Assembly: GCA_003993805.1 (NCBI GenBank)
Contig: RSEF01000004.1
Location: 16,604,000-16,667,999, forward strand
Length of the DNA stretch: 64,000 nucleotides
Source: Himantopus leucocephalus
Taxonomy: Eukaryota > Chordata > Aves > Charadriiformes > Recurvirostridae
Reading direction: 5' to 3'
Shown: positions 1-39,572 of the stretch, one piece after another
Layout of the letters: the number at the start of each line of letters is the position of its first letter
How positions within the stretch are numbered: the first letter of the stretch is position 1
Made by a program: the position numbers and the translations under genes
The notes under the pieces: generated by a model
The model's database searches: none
Seen by the model: the letters and a program-made list of their open reading frames with translations, nothing else
Told to the model about the DNA's origin: nothing

Positions 1-127
1 ATGATACCACCACCCCCGAAGGATTAAAACAGTATGAGAAAAATGCAGAGTCTTTAACTAGTTCGCTCTTTCTTCACATTCAAGGAGAAAAGTATGTTCT
101 TTAGAACCATAAAAGCAATATAGTGTA

Positions 128-1590
128 AGATTTGATCTTACGATCTTATCGGCATCACAGAGACACAGTGGAACGGCTCCTGTGACTGGAGTGCTGGAAT
201 GGATGGGTACAGGCGCTTCAGGAAGGACAGGCAGGGGAGATGAGGAGGGGGTGTCACCCTCTATGTAGATGACCAGCTGGAGTGCGTGGAGCTCCATCTG
301 GGGATGGATGAGGAGCTGACCGAGAACTTCTGGGTCAGGATTAAATGGACAGGTGACATTACACCAGGGGTCTGCTTCAGGCCACCCGACCAGGAAGACG
401 GACTGGATGAGGCCCTCTGTAGACAGATAGAAGCAGCCTCACGCTCACAAGCCCTCGTCCTCATGGGGGACTTCAGCCACCCCAGTATCTGTTGGAGGGA
501 CAACACAGCAGGGCGTAAACAATCCAGGAGGTTCCTGGAATGCGTTGATGATAACTTCTTCTCCAAGTGATAGAAGAGCCAATGAGTGGAGGTGCTATGC
601 TGAACTGTGTTCTTCACCAACAAGGAGGGACTGATGGGGAATGTGAAGCTGAAGGGCAGCCTTGGCTGCAGTGACTATGAAATGGTGGAGTTCAAGATCC
701 TTAGGGCAATGAGGAAGGCACAGAGCAAGCTCACTGCAATGGATTTCAGGAGAGCAGACTTCGGCCTCTTCAGGGATCTGCTTGGTGGAATTCCATGGGA
801 TAAAGCCCTGCAGGAAAGAGGGGCCCAGGAAAGCTGGCTAGTATTCATGAATCACCTCCCCCAAGCTCTGGAGTGATGCATACAGACAAAGAGGAAGTCA
901 GGCAAAACCACCAGGAGGCATGGATGAACAAGGAGCTCCTGGACAATCTCAAACAGAGAAAGGAAGCCTACAGAGGGTGGAAGCAAGGACGGGTAGCCTG
1001 GAAAGAATACAGAGAAATTGCCTGAGCAGCCAGGGATCAGGTTAGGAAAGCTAAAGCCCAGATAGAGTTAAATCTGGCCAGGGATGTCAAGGGCAACAAG
1101 AAAAGCTTCTATAGGTATGTCGGTGATAAAAGGAGGACTAGGGAAAATGTGGGCCCTCTCCAGAAGGAAATGGGAGACCTGGTTACCTGGGATATGGAGA
1201 AGGCTGAGATACTCGATGACTTTTTGTTTAGCCTGGAGAAGAGAAGGCTCTGGGGAGACATTATAGCCCCTTCCAGTATTTCAAGGGGCCCTACAGGAAA
1301 GCCGGGGAGGGACTCTTTATCAGGGAGCGGAGCGATAGGATGAGGGGTAATGGTTTTAAAATGAAAGAGGGGAGATTTAGATTAGATATTAGGAAGAAAT
1401 TCTTTACTCTGAGGGTGGTGAGACACTGGAACAGGTTGCCCAGAGAAGCTGTGGAGGTGTTCAAGGCCAGATTTGATGGGGCTTTGAGCAACCTGGTCTG
1501 GTGGGAGGTGTCCCTGCCCATGGCAGCGGGGTTGGAATGAGATGATCTTTAAGGTCCCTTCCAACCCGAACTATTCTATGATTCTATGAT
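128..1590 (+). mobile_element. CR1 LINE, internally deleted
   Basis: The 5' part (about 128-1223) is CR1 ORF2 endonuclease and following sequence, in shifted frames. Recognisable pieces are GMDGYRRFRKDRQG, GGVTLYVDDQLECVELHLGM and SQALVLMGDFSHPSICW, and then a segment with a [12 protein letters not shown] motif. At about 1224 it passes straight into the CR1 3' region (TTTAGCCTGGAGAAGAGAAG and onward), so the reverse transcriptase core is missing. It ends with two ATTCTATG units (1573-1588), the standard CR1 3' terminus. Frameshifts and stops show it is dead. Confidence 0.92.
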
Positions 1591-2543
1591 TTCTGGCTTC
1601 AGGAAACAGTGAGGAAGTTGAAGCCATAGAAACTTGACTGTTATTAATATCAGGACACTACGGTATTACTTTGTGGATTTTTTTTTAGTTCTAACTGCAT
1701 TATATTTTCTGATGGGAGCAGATTGCAGGAGCTGCGACTTTTGTGGTAATACTTTTCCACCTGAAGGCTATAACAGCACATACACAAAATTCTCCTAAAC
1801 TTTAAGGACCTCTCCATACAAGCCTAGATTGTTTTCTTGATACATTGTAGCAGTAAGAAAGCTAAATTAATTTCAGGCATTATGTCCACACAGTGTAACA
1901 TTATTGTGGCATAATGATAAACGGGGTTTATTTGGAGGAATCCAGAGTGTGATGGAATATTTCTCTGGGTAATTGTCAGAGCAGTAGAAAAAACATCTTT
2001 ATTCATTTTTCTTCTAAAAAGCTCTGTTTAAATTTATGGACACCTTAGCTTTTACAGCTTCCATGGTTATGAGCTTTCTTTTCTTACGAGAAATTTTGTA
2101 ATGGTGAGTAAGGAAGGAGTTTGATCACTTTCATATGGCCTTTATATCTAACTTACAGACCCAGCTGAAGAAGGAGTAGTTAAACCTCCAGGAGTTTCAG
2201 GTAGTGGTCGTTATGCAGGTGCACGTTAGCTCGGTGTCTTAACAGACACTCACGTTGACTGCAGATTCACTGAGAAGTGTCCCAGACCGTGTTAGTCATT
2301 CCATATGTGCTGTGGAGTTGATCTGTGCGCGTACCATGAGTCAAGCTAGCCAGAGTTAAGAAATCAAGATTAAAATAAGGATTTGTCTGGAAATTTTAAG
2401 TACCCCTAGAAATATTCTGTAAATACTTCTTTTGTTGATTTAGACAACTGGTGAACTTGTTTGGGGAAAAAACAACAACATCCCAGAACCTTATCAGCAA
2501 TATTAGTGTGGTTGGCTTTTTAATTGTGTGTGTGGATGGCCCA

Positions 2544-2569
2544 ACACACACACACACACACACACACAC
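2544..2569. repeat. (AC)n microsatellite
   Basis: About 13 consecutive AC units in AMMECR1 intronic sequence. Confidence 0.95.
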
Positions 2570-5500
2570 TCGCACAAAAATACTGTTAGAATATAATTGA
2601 AGCCATTAAATCATTTTCCACTTGTGACTGCAGTCAGTATCAAACTTTGTATGTATTAAAGAATTCTTTTAAGATTTCCGTAACCCTTTGCCTTCATGCT
2701 GTGATGCCATGGTATTGCCTGCTGTGTAATGGAACTGCTTCTGCAGAAACACAAAATCAGTGAGTTTGAATAGGACAAGCGACAGGTGGGGAAAAATACT
2801 TAACTTCATGTACAACTGAAATAAGCAACGATGGGGCAACAGTGAATGCAGTATATCCTAATTGTCTCTGTTTGGGTTTCAGGAATACGCCAAACAAAAT
2901 ACCTCAATTATTCTTTTTTAAGTTAACATTTTTATAAATATATCGTTCAAGAATTTCCAGTTTGGTGATGAAGCGTTGACAAAAATCTCTAATTTATAGC
3001 CATAAATACATTTTTCATACAGCTTTTGTTAACTTTACTTGTGTTACAATTTCTTTCTTTTTCGTCATTCTTCTTGAAAGTAGTCCCATGAAGCGGGGGT
3101 TGTTAAGGTTTTGCTGGCTTCTTTCATCACCAGCAACAGCCACTTCTGTTTTGTTACAGACCACAAACCATTTTGACATGACTTGCATTAACACACACCA
3201 CGGCCGGGCATCTCTGTTGCAGAATGCAGTTGGGATGGTGTCCCATGTGGGCAGATGTGAGTTACCCCTGCTCGCTTCTGCAGAACTTTGCCATTTTATT
3301 TCTAAATTTTTTTTTTTTTTTTTTAGCATGTCTTAAATTTAGGTGAATAATTTTACCAACTGAGAAGGACAGACTGCTATCTGACTGGGAGAGGAGCTCA
3401 GGAAACTATTGAAGTGAGCAAATAATGGTTTATCTCTCTTTGGTAGATGTTTTTTCTTTTGCCCAGAGGTTCTTTCCTTCCTTGCCACTCAGCAATTTGA
3501 AACTGGTAATAAAAACTCAGTATATTGGTTTGTCCTTCAGGATGTTGTGAACAAACCTAAGTGTTCTCTTAGGGAAATGTTTGAAATAGAACACTGTAAA
3601 CTTTTTGTTATCTCTTTCTCTTTCTGGGTCTACTCTTAATAGATATTAGGTACTTTTTTAATCAGGGTATTATATTAATATTTTCTGTAGCATTGTTATG
3701 CCATCTGCAGGAAGCCTGAAAATACCCAATCCTGCGTAGTTGGTTTTTTAAAAAAAAAAAAAAAGTGAATGACTTGCTACATTCAAATCAGCCAGATGTG
3801 TTTGCTGGCTTAGTGTGTTATGTCTTATAACTACTGCAGCCTTGCTGATATTAACCAATGAACAATTGCCGTACTGCTAAAAATTTCCACAAGTACTAGA
3901 GAGCTAAGGCATTTTGGAGGACATATAGAGAGCTTATTTTAGGCACCTCTGGCTGCCTAAAATAGAGACTTAATTGTCTTATCTAGTCAATGAATGGAGG
4001 TTGCCTTTTCTGATGAGCCCATCTAACCAATTTATGGACACGCTCTGAGTTGTCTTTTAGAGGAATGGTATTCTTTTCAAATCTAAAATAGAATATTCCT
4101 TCTTCCTACTAAACTACATGTCTGAATCCAGACAGAGATTGGGAGAGAGACTTTCTGGCATACTTCAGTTTTGTGGAAAAAAAAAAAAAAAAAAATTGGA
4201 GAGCCAAAATGCCAGACCAATATTTTATTTCTCCTATCTGAAACACTGTTCCCATTACCTGCCGCGCTGTGCTAATAAAATAGGCTAAGAACTTCACAGA
4301 TGTATTTCTGTGCCAGATGTCAACAAGTGTGTATTTCTTTTTTTGCCCTGTGACTGCCACTTAGCAACATAATGTGCAGGAAGTATAAATGTTGTTCTTT
4401 CCCTTTCTGTCTCCCAAATGTAAGGGAGGGTTCAGGAAAAACACGTCATTCACAGTTGTTTTGTTTCCTGGAAATTTTTCCAGTCTGACAAAAAAAATAA
4501 TAAAATATATATATAAAAATAAATTCTTTTTCCTTGCATTCAAGTGATTTGATGGTGCATGTAAATCACTCCTTGAAATCTCCATTTAAGTTGGCAAAAT
4601 TCTGCTGGTCATAAATAAAAGTTGTTAGAAGGCTGGCGTGTGGGTTATGTTAGGCTGTCTCATCTCTTACGCTGAAAGCTGGGAGAATTTTATTCATGAT
4701 AATTTCACTTTCTGAAGAAGAGCACACTCTGCCCTGTTTTTCTGGCTTAAAAATTAATTGCAGATCGTGACTTGGAAGCTGCTAGTTTTTTCTGGTCTCT
4801 GCCAAACTGAGTTATGATAGCTGATTTTCATTAGAAAAATACTGGTGATCTGCTTAAGTGTTCCTTAATTTCTTCCTGTTGAAGTTACTGAATGAAAAAA
4901 GTAAAAATCTTAACTAACTTCACTGATCGGTAACCCAGCAATGGAAAAAACGATAAATATTGACATCTTTTTTTCTGAAACCCTGGCACCAAGTGTTTCT
5001 TGTTGCTGTCATCTCTTTGCTGTTATCTAAAATCCAGTGAGTTTGCCACTCATTAATTTCAGGATGTTTTGAATTAACTGAAGAACAATGTCTAGGCCCT
5101 TTGGGCTCAGTTTATTGACATAGGGCCATTTCTTTGTTAAATGCATTTTCTAAGGTAATTCTGCTCAGCACATTTTGCTCAGGGAAAGAATGAAGAATCT
5201 CAGGGTTACACTTAGTGCACTAAATGAAAAGGGGTTTTCAGAGCAGACGGAATTTAAGTCCTTTGCCTACCATCTAAAAGTAGTGCCAACGTACTGTTTA
5301 TCAGAAGAGGGCAATAGTTTGTAAAATGGAGATCTTTAACCTATTTTTCGTAACTCTACTGCTGACATTTGAAGCATTGTTTCGATGCCAACAAATTATG
5401 GTTTGGTTTAGCTGCGTTCAATATCAGAAGCTGGTTAAGAGAAAATTGACTGTAGCAGAGTGAACCGCAAAAGTGATGGGAAATTTATTTTTTCTTAATT

Positions 5501-5599
5501 GGATTGATTTGATTAAATTTATCAGTTCTATTTTGATTAATCCTCTGGGAGCTATGTTTCGACATGGTAGGCTGAGCAGATTGTGAAAGAGAGGCTGTC

Positions 5600-5770
5600 A
5601 CAAAAAAGTAGATTTTTAGGGGTTGGGGAGCTTGGATTCTATTCTTGATTCTGTCACTGACTCACTGTGCAAGCCTCCGAAATCGCATGAGTCACTTAAT
5701 GTCTCTGCCTCATTTACACTTCCTATAAAAGTGAGTATTACTTATATCATGCCCAGTGTTTGACAGTTTC
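5600..5770 (+). repeat. MIR-like SINE remnant
   Basis: The order CTGTCACTGACTCACTGTG, then GAGTCACTTAATGTCTCTG, CCTCATTTACA and TATAAAAGTGAGTATTA follows the core of MIR (the tRNA-derived CORE-SINE whose consensus reads ...caagtcacttaacctctctg...cctcagtttcc...). It is a diverged old copy. The call is from memory of the consensus. Confidence 0.55.
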
Positions 5771-8700
5771 CTTTCCTTTGCATCTCCTTTCCCTGTGTCA
5801 TGTTTAAGCCCGCAAAGTAATTTCCAGTAAGGTACCAAAGTGTATCCAATTTTGCCTCAACTCTTCATCCAGTTCAGGTCTATAGGTGTGATTGTCCCCA
5901 AACAAGACGTTTAGTGAGAAATGTCATTGTTAATAATTGTCATTAAATAATGAACAATAAAATATTAAGAATTTGATTAATTTAATACCTTCATTCATCT
6001 ACACCTAAATCCTTCTTTACTCTTTTTGATGCATTTATACGCTCTCAAACTTTTTTAAAGGATCCTTTAAACTCAATCACAAAGATTTTCAGACATTTCT
6101 GAACGGAATAATGTAGCTTCCTTACTATTTCTTGTTTCCCCGGTTTGTGTCCTACTGTCTGTTACCCATCTGCCACATCACATTTAAGAGCCGTAGGTTC
6201 TTAAAGACTGAAGCTGACTTTGTTTTTTTTAAGGCATTTTTATAGAAATTACAGATGGACAACACAATGATGTATTGCATTTTGGTTCACCTGCTCATAC
6301 TGTTATTTCAGATGATTCCGAGAGCTCCTCTGGTGGTATTTTACAAAACCAAGATGTAGTCTTAAGGAATATAAACTTTAATTTTATTTTTTCCTAAACT
6401 TCACCCTGTTTGTCTTGGTAACTCAAAATACTTTGAACAATTTCCTTTTTTTTAAATATTTTCAGTGTCTTTAAATTGTTTGCAAGTTTTTCTGTATCCC
6501 AAATACAAGGATTGGTACGTGGAAAATGGAATTATTGAAAAACATTTCTGGAGAGCTTATGGCCAAATAATTTTCATTTGAGGAGAAGCTGAGATTTGTA
6601 TAGCATGGCTCCGCTGAAGAAAAACTAGTAGTTGAGTAACACTTTGTTTTGTTTTTTCTTGACTGGCAATTACTTGATCTTAGTAGGACACCCGAGACTG
6701 CATAAATAAAGTATAGTTAAGTAGAAAGGCTGTGCGTGTGCGTGCATGCATTTTGTGTCTAAAAATAGTTTTCTTTGAATAGGATTCAATTTTGACTTTG
6801 CCTGCTTCACTTTTAACATGGAGCAGAACTCCATGTGGAAAAACTAATGTCCTTTTCCTGGGCAGCTAGAGTTCCCCTTGCTTGGCACTGCTTCTTTTCA
6901 ACCCTTTGCTACCACGTACTTCCATTTAGTCAGCAGCAATATACGTAAATTAGTTCTGGGCATTAAGGGATAAAGAACAGAAGGTTTAGAAATGCTTTTA
7001 AAATAAGTATTTTCTTCTTTAAAAATAGTTTTAAATTCTGCCTAATTTTTCCAACTTATTTTACTAATTGTTTCCACTTACCCTTCCTTAATTCTAAGTT
7101 TAACAGAAAAACTGTGAAGTAAATATTTTTTTAAACCTGGTATCTAATATACCATTGTTCCATGAGAATCCTTACGTCTTTCTAACGGAAGAATTAACAG
7201 AAGAATATGGCAGTGAATAAGATTGTAAAATCACATTCTAATACTACAAAAATAACGCTTCCATCAAACAAACAGAACAAAGTCTCCTCTACTAATCAAG
7301 AATGCCGACACGCAGTTACGCAGTGACTTTTCATTCTGAGCAGCTCAGATCAGTAACAAGCTTTTGAGAAAACAAGCATATGTTATCTTCTCTGTGTGCT
7401 GTGCTTGCTTTGAGTTGGTCACCGAGAGGCATACTAACGTGGCAAGGGAGGCCAACGTCTGGATTTACATCCGTACGGCTTTGTAGAGCGATTGAAGTGT
7501 ATGCTCGCTGCCAGACTGCTGCCGCTAGAAACCGGTATTTTTTTCTTCCCAGATCAGGAACAACAGAAGTATAAGCTCACGCAAGCTTTTTTATGCTTGG
7601 TAGGTGTTGAGATGTGCTGATGTTTCTGAGGGTGAGACCACGGAGAGCTTTGGGTTTGTGCAGTGGGGGCGGCTGCCCATGAGCAACTCCACCGGAACCA
7701 TCCGCTTGTTTTACTGGCACCATCACAGGCGGTAGATGGTGCCACAGAGAGAAAGTTCAGGCTTAAGGATAATGGCTGAATTCTGAAGGGAAGCATCTCT
7801 GATGTGTGTCTCCTGCTAAGCAAGCATTAAAAAATGCAAAAATGAAAACGCTTGATCTGTGGAGATGATACGAAGCTGCTCTGCTTTTTTCAAAAGGTGT
7901 CTGGAGCTCACGTTAGAGTTTCAACCATGGTAGCAATAAAAGAATGGTTGAGAAGACGGCTTATACTCTAACTGTAATATACAATGCTTAAAAGGTAAAC
8001 ATTTAAAGTAGTATATGACGCACCTAGAGCAAACTCATTAGGGCAGGGTTATTAAGTTTTAAGCTAGTTCTTCTAAAACCGGCACCTGATACAATTGCTG
8101 GACTGTTTTACTTTCATAAATTTCGCATTAGCAGACAGAATATTTCACGTGCAGCTAACCAGTACAAAGAAATGCTTTCTTGTTGGCGTCTCCCTTCGGT
8201 ATGTCTTGTTCCAATTGCTGATTGTTTGCCAACACAAACTCCTCCAGGTAAATTTTGGTTTTACTTCCGTAACAACAGAGACAAAGCTGTTTTGAAAGAT
8301 GAAAACTGATTGTAACAGGGGGTCTGGAGACGGGGAAAGGAGGACTAGAATAGCAGCACTAGTCTGTATTGACCAGTCGCAATGGTGTCAGGGGCTGTTA
8401 CTCGGATGTCTGAGCTTGTCCTGCCGGGTGGCTCTCGCTGCCAGCAGCATGAGTGCCGACGCAGGAGAGGGGCACAGATGTGTGGAGTCATGGAGGTGCC
8501 GGGGAGCAGTTTTTCAGATAAAATAGCACCTAGCCGTTCTGAAGGAGCCAGGTGTCGCTGAAATGGCACTATCGTTTGATAAACAATATTTTAGTTGTTA
8601 TAAGGTAGTGATGTGGAAGCGAGGTGTTTGTGCCAGTGTCGTGTTCTTGAATAATGGAATTAGCCAGCTCAGCTTCCTAATAAGTATGCAACGTTTACTG

Positions 8701-11669
8701 CGTTGCTCTGCTTTCAAAACTGCAACTGAGCTACTTTGTTTGCTGTATATGCCTGAGGCTTTCGTGCCTTTGTGTGCGTTTCTGCTTCCACTCTGTTCAC
8801 GTGAAGGTTTCCTATCTTGGCTTTGTATTGATATTGAAATTTGTTGTGATTCCCCCATCTCGTTTCAAATTATTATCCCGAGATTTGAGCAGGCTAGCTG
8901 AGACGCAGCTTACGCATCCGTTGTATGATGTTTGTTTCTGTACAACTTAAAGTACATTAAATTAAGGACGGTTTCTCATCTAGTAGTACCAGTGCAGCAG
9001 ATCTTCAGTGAGTGGGAATTTGCCTGAGACTTTCACTGCTGACGTCACTGGGGTGAGGCTTACACCCACAGTAGACAACCTTTGCCTCAAAAAGTTGAAA
9101 TTCAGAAGTGCGTTTTGGCAGCGTGAGGAAGGGGAATTGAAAGTTAGAGAAACTGGTATCAAGTTGCACAAAAAAAAAAGGTTTTTTGAAGGTTGTAGAT
9201 TCTTACAATATGGGAAATGTTTTGCATGGTAAGATCGTTGCATAAATTACAAAAAACAGGTTTAAACAAGCAGTGGCAATATCCATGCGTATGGTTGTTG
9301 CCCAAGATAACTGAATTTGTTGTTTGTTAATGAAATAATGCTTGTCTCTGGGTGCTTTTCAGTGGTGTATTCAAATAGATTGGTTATACGATAGAGGTAC
9401 AACATATCTCAGGGAAATGAGAAATTTGCATATAAGCAAACTTGCAGTAGCAATGGATTTTAAGAGGATTGGGGTTTCTGAACATAAGTTTTTACTTTTT
9501 AGTAAAAGGTAGGAGTAAAATATTAAAAGCATGTATGCTTGCACTTTTTAAATAAACCCATGAAAAGCTTTTAAGTGCAGAGATACCATTCCTGGCTCAA
9601 AATACCTAAGCTATCAATAGCTGGATTCCTGGAGGGTATTCCAGGAAAGTACCCCTGGATATTTACTGTTGTTTTACTTTCATTCGTTTTCCTAACTGCT
9701 GTTGGTTATTACTTGATACTAGGCTAGATGGGCTTCTGGTTTGAGCTGTCCCTGTGTTCAGAGTATCCTCCCTTTACATATATATGTGTGTTATTTTTTT
9801 TCCCCTACCTGGAGGGTTATGAAGGCTGAATTAGCTGTTCTTATTTTCCTATGTTGCTGTTAAGCTGTGGCTGTATGAGTTGATCTCTGGCGTTGCTCTG
9901 AAACACCAGGCAGCGGAGGAGGGTAACTCTGCCTGCTTCCCAGCAGTTCCAAAGCTAGCTTTCCAAATCCCATCAACAGCGTCTTGGAGGATACCATCTT
10001 TTGATACATCTTTAGTGAAAGTCATTAGTTAAATATCACAGGCATTATGCTTTAAATCTCCTTAGTGTTCCCAGGTTTTCACAGGTATATGTGGGGCTGT
10101 CTAAACTACATAAATGCCAGAAGATTTATCTTGGCTAGTAAGTTACTGCCCTAACATCTTCTCTCACATCTATGGCAACTTCACCTGGGGTTGCCTAGAA
10201 TTACTCCTAAATAAGGGGTAGCGTATGCCTGCTGTTACTTAATTATATAATGAATTTGTCTTCATAATGAAAGTCTCAATTTCTGACCTACTTTGCAACG
10301 TAAAAATACCAAAGCTTGGAGAAGGGCTTCTAGTCTAAGTTCCAGTACTATGTTATTTCTTGTAATTGTAGCATACCAGGGAAAATAGCCTACCTTCTCC
10401 CTGCCCCAGAAAAAGAAAAGTTCTATTTTAACTCTTCAGTGTATAGTATTAATTCATGATGGGAAGTGATTTCTGGTTATACATGTGATTTCCTTTAGCT
10501 AATCTTTACATTTTTTTGCTTATGTGTCCTTATTTGGTCTGCTTTAATAAAGTTAATACTACTCTTTATATAAAACGGTGGTATCTGATGCAGAGACTTC
10601 AACCATATTCTAAACACGGTGGCCATGGTTGGAGTTGTATCAGCTAATGGCAAACGCTGGCTGTATGCCAAGTAAAACTAATAAGAATGATCTAATTGTT
10701 AGGTGAAACAGTGGGACACGTGAAGAACTTGGTAGTACTTTAGTAAGTCTCAATATTAAATTCTCTTTGCTCATCAAAAAGCTCAGTTAGCAGATCACAA
10801 TTTTTGTTGGAGATGAGCATGTTTGTATTCATACCTGTCATATTTCAAATCTTAAGAGAATAAAAAGTTACGAGATAGCATACTCGTTTTAACCTTCCCT
10901 TTTCCAATGTAACTGGTTCTTAACCAAACTTATGCAAGTAGGCTTTTAAAAATGTTCTTACTCGTGGTACTGCTTACTGTCTGTTAACTGCTTTGTTTTT
11001 CAAACCGTGCTGGAATGTGCCCAGATAGCTCCTCTCTGTATTGAGTTCTACCCCGTTAGGTGTGTGTTTGTCTATAGAATGGTATGTTAGCCTGAGGATT
11101 AGCTTAGTTGTTTGTAAGCTTCCCTGTTACTAATTATTACCTCTGCTTTGCAGAACACCTTCAAGAACTGTAGGTTTACAGGTCTGTAGAGCCCTTGGAT
11201 GTTTTTACCTATTTATATGCACCTTTGCCAGTAAGCATGAGGAGTATTCTTTTTTGGAGAATATTCTGCTTGTTTGGATTTTTTTTTAACTGAATAATTA
11301 AGGTCTACAGTTTGATTACTGTACCACATGTTTGATTATTGCAGGCTGTAGAATTTGCCCCTCTACTTTATGTTGTGTAGTTTAATCCTTTTTGGAAGGG
11401 ATTTACTAAATTACAGGTAGAAGAGCTATTGCTTTTGTAACTTTTTCCAAAAACTTTCTGCTGTTTCATTAGTATGGTGGTTATAGTGGCAACATCAGCT
11501 CAGGAAGGAATGACCCTCAGAACACCACCTGACTGGCCAGCCAAGAACGGAAACAAATGTCTAAGGAAAAAGTTGGGAATGTTGGTCAGTGTGTTACACT
11601 GGCAACTGGATTATCAAACCGGTCATCATTTCATCAGGATTTTTTTTGTCCTTTATACTTTTCAGTTGA

Positions 11670-37493
<25,824 letters not shown>

Positions 37494-37605
37494 CACTGAG
37501 CCGCATGACCAGTCACTGGACCTCTCTGCAGACCTCTTCCCAGGAGACCCTGCCCCTTCTTGGTCTAGCTATCTCTATTACTGTACCATTTTATGATGAT
37601 AGTTT

Positions 37606-37655
37606 CCGTTGCCATGTTGAGGCTTCTTAGTTGGTTAAGCTCATCATGGCAACGG
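37606..37655 (+). promoter_or_regulatory. Hairpin in AMMECR1 3' UTR
   Basis: The 11-base arm CCGTTGCCATG (37606-37616) is exactly complementary to CATGGCAACGG (37645-37655). Inside it there is one T-T mismatch, four more pairs (618-621 with 640-643), a one-base bulge, three pairs (623-625 with 637-639) and an 11-base loop. Flanking U-rich and G-rich bases can extend the stem by wobble pairs. It lies 113 bases after the stop codon. The structure is read directly from sequence; its function is unknown. Confidence 0.6.
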
Positions 37656-39571
37656 GAGGGAAAACTGCATTACTACAAAGATCCCATACTTTTTTTATTA
37701 TTGAGTCACTGCAGATTTTTTTGCAGCATATATAGCCCTTGGGTTTTTTATGAAATTTAAAATTTCTACTTCATTAACATTGAATTATATCAATCAAGGC
37801 TTTCTGTGACTGTGGATGGAAGGAAGAGTTTAAGGATTACAGTTAGGGATGCTTTGCTTAGCAAAAAGGCATTCATGGATTTGCATTAATAGGTGTGACA
37901 GGGAATGAAACATATCAGATTCAGGTATTATATTAGACAATGAATTGCATTTTCATAACATTCTTAATAATGTTGTGTGTACAATATCTCGCCCCCCCCC
38001 GGGAAAGATTTCATGTAGCTATATACATGATCTTCAGATCCAGCACATCCAGCCAACATCTCAAGGCTGACATCCAAATGCTTTTTTGGATGAAGAGAAG
38101 CGATTACACGTACAATGAGAGGTGATGTCAACACGGCAGCATTCTCAGAATCGAGTGGCCTAATTGACAGGGCATGACATAATCCAGTAGGCTACCAGAT
38201 ACCTTCCTCTCCCGCTCTGTGCTGGGACTCGAGGGCAGTCCAGCCCCGTCACGACTAGTCGTAATAACGCATTTGTAACGAGAGGATGCCTTTCTGATGA
38301 TCTCAAATTAGGAGTGACATTTGTTCTTAAAAACAGGTTGGTGAGTAGCAGATGTCATATTAGGAAGAAAATGGATTTAGATTTTAGTGCCTTTGACTAT
38401 GACATAACTATATGCTTATATATAAAATTCATAGAAAAAAAATATAGCAAATACGCCAGACATTCTAGCAAACCATATTGAGTCTGCTCTGGCATCAGGT
38501 TTTTGGGGATTTTTTTAAAGTGAGGTGGTTGGTTTTTTTATAGCAAACCTATTTTGGAAAATAAAAATCCCTGTTTTGTTCTTTCTTCTGCTTTTGAACT
38601 TGTTGAGTTTTATCAAGTCATGAATAGTTAGATAAGTTAACTATTGTTTAAAAAAAGAGAAGACTCTCGTGAAAGAGCACAGGACAAGTATGCCATAGTT
38701 TTACATGTTTTCATCTATTACGGGAGTAGTACTTGACAGCTGTTAAGTACTGTGTAATAATTCTGATACCCCTCCACACGGTCGAAGAAAGAAAACCGAT
38801 TGGAACTTTTTCCTGCTGTAAAAATAGGCTTCAGTAAAAGGTGTGCGTGGTACATTTGCAAGGTCGGTACGTGGTAGGAGCTACCTCCTTGCTCGTGTGC
38901 CGGCAGAACTCCCACGAATACCTGGTGTAGCTCAGTGCATATTCCAGGGGACAATACGTGCCGTCTATTATAGAAAAGACCTTCCTAATACGAGTGAGTA
39001 AACCACAGTAAGCAGAAATTCCAGTTACTTTGAATAATGAATGTTTATAAATATATAGATATATAAAAGTCAAACAGATAAAATCAATTAAAATTCAGTT
39101 GTTTAAAAAAAAAAAAGACTAATTGTAAACATGTTTCAATAGGGTTTCAAAACCAGAAATGGATAAAGTGTGCTCATCCCTTACGTGAGGTTAGCTTTGC
39201 CACTTAATTCCTATGGAGGTTCTTGTAGAGGGTCTTTGGTATTCCTTCATCCACAGCATTTGATGTCCAAATATTAACACTTTCAGTTGTGATGCCTTAA
39301 TTTATAAGCAGAGGGCCTGAAATTTCAGGAGCCAAGAGATGCCAGCCAGAAGCTGCAAAAATGAATAGATGTTTATACAGAGGCTATTTTGGATGATACT
39401 GTTGTCTTGTTTCTACTTGGGGACCACTTTTAAATGCATTAGTCTTCAAGTGGAAACTGTGAACAAGTGGCTACCTGATAGAAGTTATGTTGGTTTTTTT
39501 TCTTGCCCTTATAGGGAAACTGAGCACAAACTGAATCATTCTGCTGCAAAAAAAAAAAAAAAAAAAAGAGC

Positions 39572-39572
39572 N
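39572..39572. other. Single-N join in poly-A run
   Basis: One N follows a run of about 20 A and GAGC within the AMMECR1 3' UTR. No obvious duplicate flanks it. Confidence 0.9.
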
